Assembly: GCA_037893225.1 (NCBI GenBank)
Contig: JAZGUH010000412.1
Coordinates: 1,054,001-1,118,000, forward strand
Source of the DNA: Hippasteria phrygiana
Taxonomy: Eukaryota > Echinodermata > Asteroidea > Valvatida > Goniasteridae
Direction of reading: 5' to 3'
DNA: 64,000 nucleotides
Of this stretch, positions 25,701 to 37,700 are shown one piece after another; position 1 is the stretch's first letter, and every line of letters begins with the position of its first letter. Made by a program: the position numbers and the translations under genes. The notes under the pieces are model-generated. The model made no database searches. It was not told where the DNA came from and worked only from the letters and a program-made list of their open reading frames with translations.

Positions 25701-28700
25701 GCTTTTCCGCATTATTTTTTTATGATGACACTGCGATTTTTGCTTGCTTGTGTCCATTAGTCTGCCTACCCACCAGGCTTCATGACAATTGGACCTACCA
25801 ATTTACATGTCTTTCGAGAAATTATGCCTTTGATGACGTCATTATGATGGTGCACATATTTTGCATATTTTTTTACACATGTTCTGTTGATGAGATATGG
25901 CTTTAAGAAAGTTTAAAGTTAAAAAACTTTAATATTACTGTAAAATCGTATGATGACGTCATCATGACGTCACCTCAATTTTCATCTATAAATCTAGCTA
26001 CCATACCAACATACAGTACAGCCCACAAGTAGTTTCAAGAACGAGCGAGGAACGAGGGAAATCTAACGAGCGAGTTGCGTGACGCGTGCGAGGCCCCTCG
26101 CAATAACGAGCGAGGGGCTCCCCTTTCTTGCGAGTAATTTGCGAGACGAGTGATAATTTTGCGAGCGCAAGAAGACGTACACGTTGGCCACTCGTTACGG
26201 CCGGTGCGGCCCTCGCTCGTTATTCAGTCTCCTCGCAAAATGTGAATCGGATGACACGGTTACGCACGCACAAACATACACGTACGCAGTACGTACAGAC
26301 TTTTGGGAACAGGTTATTCCGTTGTCCGAGTAACTTGGACTAAATAAACTGGCATTGAAAGAGTCGGTCTAAAATCCGTACGTACAAGTACGGCACAAAA
26401 AGTGTATGTCTCGCACATAAAAGCGAAAGAAAATTGCCAGTTGTAAAACGGAAACTAGTCCCTAGTAGACTAGAAGAAAGGATCTTTGCAAAAAGTGACG
26501 TACTGGGCCGAAAATGGCAGAGCAGCCATTGATAAAAAAATTGCATTATCGATGAACATGTACATGTACGTGTGGCGTTTGAGACGTAATATTTTGTATA
26601 TAATTCTAATACATGAAGTATTTCGTGATACGTAGTGGCTATTTTTACAGCAGCCGTAACGCAACTTTCAAATGCTATGGTTACGGCACACATTGCGAAC
26701 GTATATAAGTTTTACAATTGCCCCTCCTGTCAGCTCGCTTCGGTAGCTCGAGCGATAGGGCGTCAGATTTGAGAGCCCGGAGACCCCGGATCGAACCCCA
26801 CTCGACCACGGATTTATTTTTCTAATTTTTTTTTCTTCGAAAAGTTTTCTTAAGTTTTAGGTTTTTAATCAAATGGTTATTTCTATTTAAGTAGATTTTA
26901 TTTTCTTTCCTTTGATTTCAGTGGTGTTGGAGATTTTTTTTTTAAAGGAAAATAAAGTCCAAACGATTTACTGATTCAGTAATGTCCTAAAAATTGAGAT
27001 TGATTCAACATGGCAGAGGGTAAATACGGAAGTACGACTACGTCTGTTAACGATTTAATAAATCGTTAGAAAGATTTAGCTAAATCGTTTGAAAGATTTA
27101 AGTAAATCGTTTGAACAATTTTAAAAAATCGTTTGAACGATTTATTAAATCGTTTAAACGATTTAGCAGCTAGGAAAAAATATTTCTCACTGTCCCTTCC
27201 CGGGCTTCGTACTAACGCATTATATGATGCGTAATTTCATATTAATATGAAACTGATAGTAAAAAAAATTAATAATCTTAGCGATGGTACAGTTCGCATA
27301 GTCATTAATTAAACACCTCTAACAAAATTGGGAGGGGGTGGGGGAGTAACGATCATACATCATGACTGCAGTCATATATAGTCTCTGGAGGGAAAAGGTT
27401 TATGTATATATTTTAAAGACATATGAAATATTAAATCATCCGCAGAGTACGAGTTGACCTGGGTACGAGTTGACCTGGGTACGAGTTGACCTGGGTACAA
27501 TTAAAAATGACACAAAGTCTGAACAGCTGTTGCTGGATCAGTTAACCCTCAATAAAGATGGTTTTATATGACTAAAGTGAAGACAATTAAATCTACTTAA
27601 ATAAAAATAACCATTTGATTAAAAACCTAAAACTTAAGAAATCTTGATCCAGGGACCCCGGCCATCAAAATCAGACGCCTTACCAATTACGCTACCGAAG
27701 CAATCCGGCAGGATAGACAGTTTTAAATTTGATATACGTTCGCATTGTATGTCGTAACAATAGCATTGGAAAGTTGCGTTCGGCCGCCGTAAAAATAGCC
27801 ACTGCGTTCAATAAAACACAATCGTAATAAACATAACACGGGCTATTTTTACGGCAGCCGTAACGAGACTTTCAAATGCTAGGTAAAAAACTGTCTAGTT
27901 CCCCGACGTAATAGTATTCAACGTCACAATGTTTGCTGTTGGAACCAGACTATCGACCAAATGATGCTGCTCGGACTTTATTTCCCTTTCTACAAAAAAT
28001 CTCAAAAACCACTGAAATCAAAGAGAAGAAAATTTAATCTACTAACGTTAGGCCTAAATAAAAATAACCATTTGATTAAAACTTCAAACTTAAGAAATCT
28101 TTTCGGAAAAAAATAATCGGACAGCGCGGCAATGGATTCGATCTCCTCCATGATTAGATCCAGGATCCCCAGCTATCAAAACCAATATGCCGTACTAATT
28201 AAGCAGCCTAAGCGCTCTGGGCCAGGACAGCTCAGTTGTAAATCTGATATACGTTCGCATTGTTAATTTTACCATGCCGTAATAATAACATTTAAAAGTT
28301 CGTGCTCTAGTGCATGCAGCACGTGACTACTAAAAAGGGCTGTACGTGCCTCTGACATGCATGAAGCCAAACCGCATTGAAACAAGGCTACTGTGCTGTC
28401 AACATTGCACACTGGTAAGATATGCCGCGTTGGCGCTGCCCAGCTAGTTCTTTCGCTGGGGGAATTACGAACTACCAATACCATGGAGGAACTACATGTG
28501 TACACTTGTTTGATTTTGTTTTCATTGCAGACGTAATTTTATTTTACAAACTGCAAGTTATCCAGCTGCAACACCCATGGGGCTACGACGTGTTGCCCCG
28601 GCCTGGCCCCCACCACTTTCCCGTTATATGCAAGCATCCGGCCTAGACCACACGCTCGCTCGTGGGGCTCGGGCTACACTCCAGTACAAGGACGTACCGC

Positions 28701-31700
28701 GCTATGCATGGCGCAGCCCACATTCAGTGCGATACAGATATTTCTCTATTTAAAGAAACCTCCTGATTTGAACACGTCTTAGCCTACTTGTTACAATATT
28801 TCTCATTACAAAACAACATTTGCATCCTTGCGCAGTTTATCTGCAGGAGGCACGAACCACGTGCGAGCAGCCCCAAGGGGAAAGTGCAGAGAAGCATTTC
28901 TCAATGAATGGTTCAAATGGATACGCCCACTAATTTGCATAGATTTAAATATAGCTTAGTGTACAAAAAACACATTTTGAGAAGTTTTTAGGGTCAAATT
29001 ATGACAATTACACCGGGGGTAACCAAATGGGTACCAACAGTTGTTTAAGTTTTGAAAACAACTTCTTTGCAATACAATTGGAATAATTTGGTCCAATTCT
29101 GGTGAAAATTTAAATTTTCAAGCTGCTACCATGGATAGGAAATACACCATTTTTTAAGACTATAAATAGATCGCCTGTCTCATGTCACTTAGTGAAGGGC
29201 AGAGTGCCGGCGCTGCCCGCCATGTTTGGGGTTCATGGCTTAATACGTCCCCCGCAATACCAAACCATCCGCTGTCCCTTTAACGGAGTGCCTACCTAAA
29301 TACTGTTTTATTAATAATGTTAATAATATGTCAAAACCAATCAGAATAGGAACGGAGGAACAGCTGCAAAATTCGTCAGGGGTGAATTGTAAGCGATTTT
29401 TGAGATTTTTGGAAATTTACTATAAATGTTGAAAATGTTCTGTAAAATTTTCTAACTGAAATTTTAGTTCGACAAAGTATTTTGTAAACACTTTTAAAGA
29501 GGCATGATAATTTCACAAAACGATGCCTTGTTCGAGATTTTGCTTGGAAATGACGCAAAATTTAGCTTATCGAGCTCATTATAAAATTGTATTATTTATG
29601 GACTGTGGAAATAAAACAGAAGTTCTTTTTTGGATTCTTGTCAGACCCAGCACCACCATATTTAGATGAAATCAGAGAACGTTTCATTTCACTTCTGTTG
29701 TGGCATAGCCAAGCAGAATACAGCGTTTTTACTAAATCTACAAAATTTTGGTATAATCTTTCTTTTCATTTGGAGTATTAATACAGTTACTGCCATCTTG
29801 AATTTTTGTCGATGCGCTGTATACAGTGCTCTTTGACGTTCGTAATTAGCAACCATACAGAGAACACTGTTCGCGGGCGAATACACCCAATGTGTGTATA
29901 AATTATGTAAAATGTGGACAAATTACATGTAGTCCAAAAAGTTACAACTGAATGTGGAGATATGGCCGCCTACAAGACTGAAAAGAGATCTTAAAAAGGC
30001 AGTGGATTTTACATACATATACATGGAACTCAAATGGAGGTCTTCTAAACTTAAAATTCCATATTATTACAAAACATGAGGATATAATTTCCCAGAAAAA
30101 GGCACCTCAAAATATTTAACATGAAAAGCGTGATTTTCAGAAGAATTAAAACGGGAAAAGAATTAAAACTATATCTCAAGATTTTCAAGAAAAGATGGGA
30201 GGAAAAACTGAGAAAAACCAATGAGAAATAAATCATGAAAAATACAAAACTAAATGTATATATTTATAAATATGTTGTTCTCAGAGTCCAGTGAATCATT
30301 GACCTTTAAACTACACTTATATTTGTGGATACTAAAATGCCTGCCTATATTGAGCACACCCTTTCCCCCAGAAATAGTAATAATAACAATAATAACAATA
30401 ATGTTTCAAAAATTAACCGCAGGTTCACACCCGGCTTTATTAATACTTATCCCCACTCAAAAAAATCTTTCAGGCAAAACTGCCAAACTGAAACTTGTTC
30501 CTGCCACAATCAAAGTACAAGGATGATCTAAAAACCTGCAATAAAATAAAAGGGAAACAATGGCAATTTAAAGGTAAAAAAAAAAAACTCTTATGAAACT
30601 CAGTGCAGTTCATGGGCAAACCTTACTGAGAGGGAAAAACTCCAAGTTTCCCACCCGTGTAAGAGGATTAGCTATCTAAGCCATCGTAAAGATACTGCAC
30701 AGTCCTATGGGCCTCATTAAGTATGCAAATGCTCTTGTTGGTGTGCATTCAGTAAAGTATTGATTTTAAGGGCTATAGTGGATTAAGAACAAAGGACTCC
30801 TGCATAAGCATTCCTCCATGGTCTAAGTTAACTTGTGTGGTTATTGGGGTACATGTACATGTATTCGAAACCCCGTTCTGGTTTTGAATGAACCCGCGAA
30901 GAGCGTTTCCAATGAAGACAACGAACACGCCACTGATGAACGGTGCTCGTGAACGGCAAGAACAAAGATGGCGGTCTTTAGGCATTACAGAGTTTGCGTA
31001 CATTTTTGGGAGCATTCATTCAGTCCAACAGGAACAGTATAAGAAAATAACATTACACGTAGTGATCATAAATATAGTGGGACTGCCAATTTGTATTGCT
31101 GTACGTTCTAGGATTTCAATTTGTTCGTATAAGATAATTGTCTTTCTTTTCATTTGGAATATTAATACGGTGGCTGCCATCTTGAATTTTCGTCCAGAGG
31201 CCGGGCGCTCTACAGTTGGCGTTCGTAATCGGCAACTAGAGAACACTGTTCGCGGCCGAGTTGCCGGAGAACGGGGTTTCGAAAACACCCAAATGTTTCC
31301 ATATGTACAATGTGAAGATACAAGAAAAGACATCTTAAAAAGGAAGTGGATTTACACATACTTATACATGGAAATCAAATGGAGGTGTTAAGCTTAATTC
31401 GGCATGTTAAAATTCCATATTATTACAAAAAAGTGGAGGGAAAATTACTCAACTTTAATAATTTCCCAGACAAAAAGGCACCTCGAAATGTTTAACATGA
31501 ACAAAAGCTTCAGAAGAAAACTTAGCATTCATCAACAATTTCAAAGTTCAGGAAAAGGCTTAAAACTATAATTTCCAGCGAGGGCAAACTGGGGGCATCG
31601 CCTGGGTGTGCTTCTTGCAAACTTTATGGGGATGATTGCAGTTGTACCTCCGTCAGTGAAGAAGACGAGAGCTTCCCGAAAAAAAGAAAGCTACAATCCC

Positions 31701-34700
31701 AAACAAAATGTGTAGAAACACCCCCGTTCCCCATACACTGGCAATAATACACTGTACACGTGTGTAGACTTATTTATTATCTGATAGTAAATTAAGTCAC
31801 TCCCCATTATACAGAGCTCGACACATTTTTATTTCAACTGAGAAAAATGGTAGCCCAATGTTAAAAATCGGTAGTCCTGTGCGGCCAAACTCGAACCTGA
31901 AAATAACAAACGCAAACTTTATAAAATTGTATTATTTATGGACTGTGGAAATAAAACAGAAGTTCTTTTTTTGATTCTTGTCAGACCCAGCACCACCATA
32001 TTTAGATGAAATCAGAAAACGTTTCATTTTCACTTCTGTTGTGGCATAGCCAAGCAGAATACAGCATTTTTACTAAATTTACAAAATTACAGCCCCAAAA
32101 AAATCAAAACTTTTCACCCTAGGTACAGCTCGTCATATCACGCGAATAATTACATGCCCGCTGAATGTTTATAATACCCGTATGTGCAGACTGGTTTCGG
32201 CCTCTATTATGCATTTGTATTTTTCATAGCATGCGGCAGGAACTAGTTCAGCACATCGTGATCAATCATAGACGAGTTCCCGGTCCCTCCATCATTGTCT
32301 AACTTACGCAAAGTATAAATAAATTACTAACCCGTGAAATACATCCCTGATAGTAAGCGCGAAATGTTCTGCTATAGTTATTATTTTCGTTATTTTTGAA
32401 GCCAAAAAATAATTGGAAGGATCGGGAACATGTCTATGAAAAGTGATTGACATCATGCGCTAGCACGCGCAATCTGTTGAGGTTGCTGGTTGGTTCCGTT
32501 CAACTGTTGCACGGCCAGTACATGGACAGCGCGCGGTACCAGTGGCATAAAGATGGCCGCTAGCTCTGTGCGAACGAGTATTTCACTTATTTTTCTCTGA
32601 ATACGAAGTCATTGAATGGCGATGATATTAAACTTTATTTGTGGGTGAATGTTTAATGTTATTTTTGCTTGTACCTGCTGATCTGTGTAACTGTGTTCTG
32701 GTCCATGATTATGGAGTTTGATTATCTGAAAAACATATGCAATACAGTTGGTGGTCCGGCGGGCTCTAGCACGGGAAACTCCGGTTGCCCGGAGGCCTGG
32801 CGTGGTTGTCCCGGGCGTCCGGGCCCGGGATTTGTCGAGCTCTGGCCATATCTGCAGCATTTTACAAATCATGTGTTCCACGTACAACGTAGGTGTCAAT
32901 GAGATAGAATGCCAAATTGAAAAGCAACATACTTTTACTTGACTTTTTAATATAATCACGAACAACATCGTTGAAACACCGCAGACAGGGTTATACTTAA
33001 CGAGCACTTTGAATTTGGGCGGCTTTTTACACCAGTTGAACCCATAAACACTGCACACCGGAATGGTGGAAGTTTGAACACATTTACAGTGCTCGGGATT
33101 TTCTGATGCTTGTGCAAACAAATGCCAGTGCTATGGGAAAACATCAAGCGATGTGCATTTTGGCGTGGTTTTTGCACCGGCCAAAGCCCAAAAACACATT
33201 ACATGTAACACTGATGTACGGTGAAAGCCAAAACATTTTGCTCGCGATTGTCAATTTTATACATCACACACATGTACAAAAATTTATTGTTGTTGAGAAA
33301 CCAGTGAGTATGTTCACCGCATTGTCACATGTATAGATATTAAAATGGTGTATGTATGTATACATATATATATATATATTTATATATTATAGGAAAGCTT
33401 ATGCAAAGTTTTATCCTAGATAGGCACTAAAGTGCGACATAATTTTTCCATTTAATTTATAGGAAAGTAATAAATATCATTTCCTTTCGTTGTCCTCCAT
33501 CATACCCCCACCCACAATCGACCCAGGTGCAAGAAAAATTTCTTTTGACATTTTGGTCATGCCAAGCCTGTCTGCCCCGCTAGCTGCGTGCGGTTAAACA
33601 CCTAATTCATAATACAATGGACACGTCTTGCATTGGTTAATTGTCAGGCTGTGTATAGGTCATTGCAGGGAGCGGCATGTCCTGTACTTCATTTCAAAGG
33701 CGGGCTTTTTATATCGAAGGCATGACGTGATACAATGGACGTCTGGGGTTGGTGAATGCTCTGGCGGTAGATGGCTCTACCTACTGAGCGGCATCTCATG
33801 ATGTCGGAATTAAGTGTTGAATTGACTTTGCATCTCTTCCGGCAATGAAAAACATACATGTACATGTACGCTATTGTAATTACCCAGCTTAGGCCAGTCA
33901 CAAAACACAGTAATTGTAGTCCCGTACCTTGTACATTGTATTCACGGAGTAAGAGTGCGTATGCCCCCCCCCCCCCCCCCCCCTCAAAAAAAGGGGGTGT
34001 TTTTGTTTTTTGGGTTTGTGTTTTCGTTTAAGAATCGGCAAAATTAGATTGCCCACCACATGTTTTACGTTGACATGCGTAATGTTTGCAAGTATTTGGA
34101 AAGGCTATTTCATGAGCCGCTATAAAAAAAAATCCAACAAACCCCCTCCCCCATATAGATGTGGAGAGCTTTTTAAAATCTTTTCCGGCCCAAAAATCGG
34201 GGTATATTTTGAACGGAAGTTTTGAAATTTGGTCCAGAAAATGTGCATACGCACCCATACCTACCTGTCCTGCGTACGGACCTGAATTGGCGTGAAGCTT
34301 TTTCTGTTAGATGCGCGTTCAATTATGAATTAATTTCTAAAAGATTCCATTCAAGATGCATGTTAGTGTGATTGTGTTTGTAGCAGGATTGGGGTTTAAC
34401 CAGTCCTTAAACCAGTGAAATAACAAAACAATCCTACAATCATTATTCCGATCTAAGGATTTAATTGGCCTTCAGGATTATATTCATAATAATACATATG
34501 TTGCAAAGACAAATATAGGTAAATATAGATCTGAAACGGATACGTTTTTATTGCTGTCATACACGTTTTCAATTTCACAAATCAACACAAAGCGTCACTG
34601 AATGGGATAGCACTACATATCCCAACCTGAACGCCATGACCTTAGTATAGAAGATCGTGTAACCAGAAAGATTTGTTTACACAACACCGCCATTTTAGGA

Positions 34701-37700
34701 ATAAATGTGTCCTCGTCCCCCCCCCCCCCCCCCCCCCCATCATAAACGCAAGTAGACGATAGGATCCTACTTGCGTACGGCGGAACGAGGTCTGCATGCA
34801 CTCCTAATTGATGTACATGTGCCGTCCAAACCTCCGAACATGGCCCGACAAACTCATAAACATCCCCTCGGTTTTAGCTGCCTGGTGGCAGATTTTAGCT
34901 GCCAAGGCATACATGTACGTCGGGATAATATTATACACGTACGTGGCTAGCCGTGTTCACTGGCGCATGGCATCTTCACGTATTTTCTTACGTGAACATT
35001 TGTGTGTGCGTGTACGTTCATCCGTGTCGGACAGGCGCCGACCCCACGCAAGAAACTCGCTCGCAACCGGGGAAACACGCGAGTGCGTACCCCTCGCTCG
35101 TTCCGGTCAAACGAGGATGGAACGAGGCACTCGTCTCGTCTCGTAAGGAAAAGTAAAATCCCTTTCAAACGCGCGAGGAACGTGCGAGTGCCCGCGCTCG
35201 TTACTCGCAAAATTATCGAGGCCCCTCGCTCGTTCTTGAAACTACTTGTGGGCTGTACTGTACCAGGTTTGAAGGCAATCGGACGTACCGTTCTCTAGAT
35301 ATGGGCCCTTGAAAAATGCACCTTTAAGATGACGTCACATGACACGTGATGACGTCATCATGACGTCACGTTTCGGCACACATTTTCAGCTTAGGGTCTT
35401 TGTTTGTGTTAAGTTTGATTAAGACCTGAGGTTGTTTAGTGACCAAAGTGTCCCGTACAAAATTCGTGTACAAAGTCTATGGGATTTGGGATAGAACTAA
35501 AAATTCATAGAAAATTAGCCAATGACGTCATCATGACGTCACCTCGGAGTTTACATGCTAGTAGCACTATCTACCTGCCCACTAATTTTTAAGACGATCG
35601 GACGAACCCTTATATGTGTTTCAAAAAAGCATATTTTTGATGACGTCATGATGACGTCACACATTTTTTACATTTATGTGAAAGAATATAGGAGCTAACA
35701 AAGCTATTACAAAAAGAATTTTGAATTTAGCATGTTCTGTTGATGAGATATGGCTTTAAGAAACTTTGAAGTTCAAAAACTTTAATATTACTGTAAACTC
35801 GTATGATGACGTCACCATGACGTCACCTCAATTTTCATCTTTAACTCGAGCTACCATACCAACATACCAGGTTTGAAGGCAATCGGACGTACCATTCTCT
35901 AGATATGGTCCTTAAAAAATGCACCTTTAAGATGACGTCACATGACACGTGATGACGTCATCACGACGTCACGTTTCGGCATACATTTTCAGCTTAGGGT
36001 CTCTGTTTGTGTTAAGCCGATTAAGATCTGAAGTTGTTTGTGACCAAAGTGGCTCTTACAAAATTCGTGTACAAAGTCTATGGGATTTGGGATAGAACTA
36101 AAAATTCATAGAAAATTAGCCAATGACGTCATCATGACGTCACCTCGGAGTTTACATGCTAGTAGCACTATCTACCTGCCCACTAATTTTTAAGACGATC
36201 GGACGAACCCTTATATGTGTTTCAAAAAAGCATATTTTTGATGACGTCATGATGACGTCACACATTTTTTACATTTATGTGAAAGAATATAGGAGCTAAC
36301 AAAGCTATTACAAAAAGAATTTTGAATTTAGCATGTTCTGTTGATGAGATATGGCTTTAAGAAACTTTGAAGTTCAAAAACTTTAATATTACTGTAAACT
36401 CGTATGATGACGTCATCATGACGTCACCTCAATTTTCATCTATAACACGAGCTACCATACCAACATACCAGGTTTGAAGGCAATCGGAAGTACCGTTCTC
36501 TAGATATGGCCCTTAAAAAATGCACCTTTAAGATGACGTCACACGACACGTGATGACGTCATCACGACGTCACGTTTCGGCATACATTTTCAGCTTAGGG
36601 TCTCTGTTTGTGTTAAGCCTGATTAAGATCTGAAGTTGTTTAGTGACCAAAGTGGCTCTTACAAAATTTGTGTGCAAAGTCTATGGGATTTGGGATAGAA
36701 CTAAAAATTCATAGAAAATTAGCCAATGACGTCATCATGACGTCACCTCGGAGTTTACATGCTAGTAGCACTATCTACCTGCCCACTAATTTTTAAGACG
36801 ATCGGACGAACCCTTATATGTGTTTCAAAAAAGCATATTTTTGATGACGTCATGATGACGTCACACATTTTTTACATTTATGTGAAAGAATATAGGAGCT
36901 AACAAAGCTATTACAAAAAGAATTTTGAATTTAGCATGTTCTGTTGATGAGATATGGCTTTAAGAAACTTTGAAGTTCAAAAACTTTAATATTACTGTAA
37001 AATCGTATGATGACGTCATCATGACGTCACCTCAATTTTCATCTATAACACGAGCTACCATACCAACATACCTGGTTTGAAGGCAATCGGACCTACCGTT
37101 CTCTAGATATGGGCCCTTCCAAAATGCACCTTTAAGATGACGTCACATGGCACGTGATGACGTCATCATGACGTCACGTTTCGGCATGCATTTTCAGCTT
37201 AGGGTCTATGTTTGTGTTAAGTCTGATTAAGATCCGAGGTTGTTTAGTGACCAAAGTGCCACTTACAAAATTCGTGTACAAAGTCTATGGGATGTGGGAT
37301 ATAACTAAACAATTCACAGAAAATCAGCCGATGACGTCATCATGACGTCACCTCGGATTTTACATGCTAGTAGCACTATATACCTATCCACTAATTTTTA
37401 TGACGATCGGACCTACCCTTATATGTGTTTCAAAAAAGCATATTTTTGATGACGTCATGATGACGTCACACATTTTCCACATTTATGCGGAAGAATATAG
37501 GAGCTAACAGAGCTATTACAAAAAGAATTTTGAATTTAGCATGTTCTGTTGATCAGATATGGCTTTAAGAAATGTTAAAGTTCAAAAACTTAAAAATTAC
37601 TATAAAATCGTATGATGACGTCATCATGACGTCACCTCAATTTTCATCTATAACACGAGCTAGCCTACCAACATACCAGGTTTGAAGGAAATCGGACCTA

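Larger units (their letters stand above)
26014..35260. mobile_element. 9.2-kb TIR element inserted in the CRE satellite
   Basis: Both ends begin CAGTACAGCCCACAAGTAGT and continue identically for 37 bp. TA is duplicated (26012-26013, 35261-35262). Removing 26014-35260 plus one TA restores the satellite reading ACCAACATACCAGG, so the boundaries are exact to the base. Subterminal zones (26040-26230, 35020-35240) are full of AACGAGCGAGG-like repeats on both ends. No transposase is recognisable inside. It holds tRNA-like units, a minisatellite and internal duplications. A TA-inserting (Tc1/mariner-like) mechanism is inferred. Confidence 0.88.

Noticed and set aside
26735..26817. Possible tRNA gene
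   Set aside because: A and B boxes are visible but the acceptor stem does not pair, and two similar units follow within 1.5 kb; it is a SINE-type repeat.
30888..31391. 167-aa plus-strand ORF
   Set aside because: It overlaps an inverted-repeat element and an internal duplication whose other copy has no equivalent ORF, so it is not conserved.
32609..33121. 170-aa minus-strand ORF
   Set aside because: No recognisable domain, low codon bias, lies inside a non-coding region of the 9.2-kb element.
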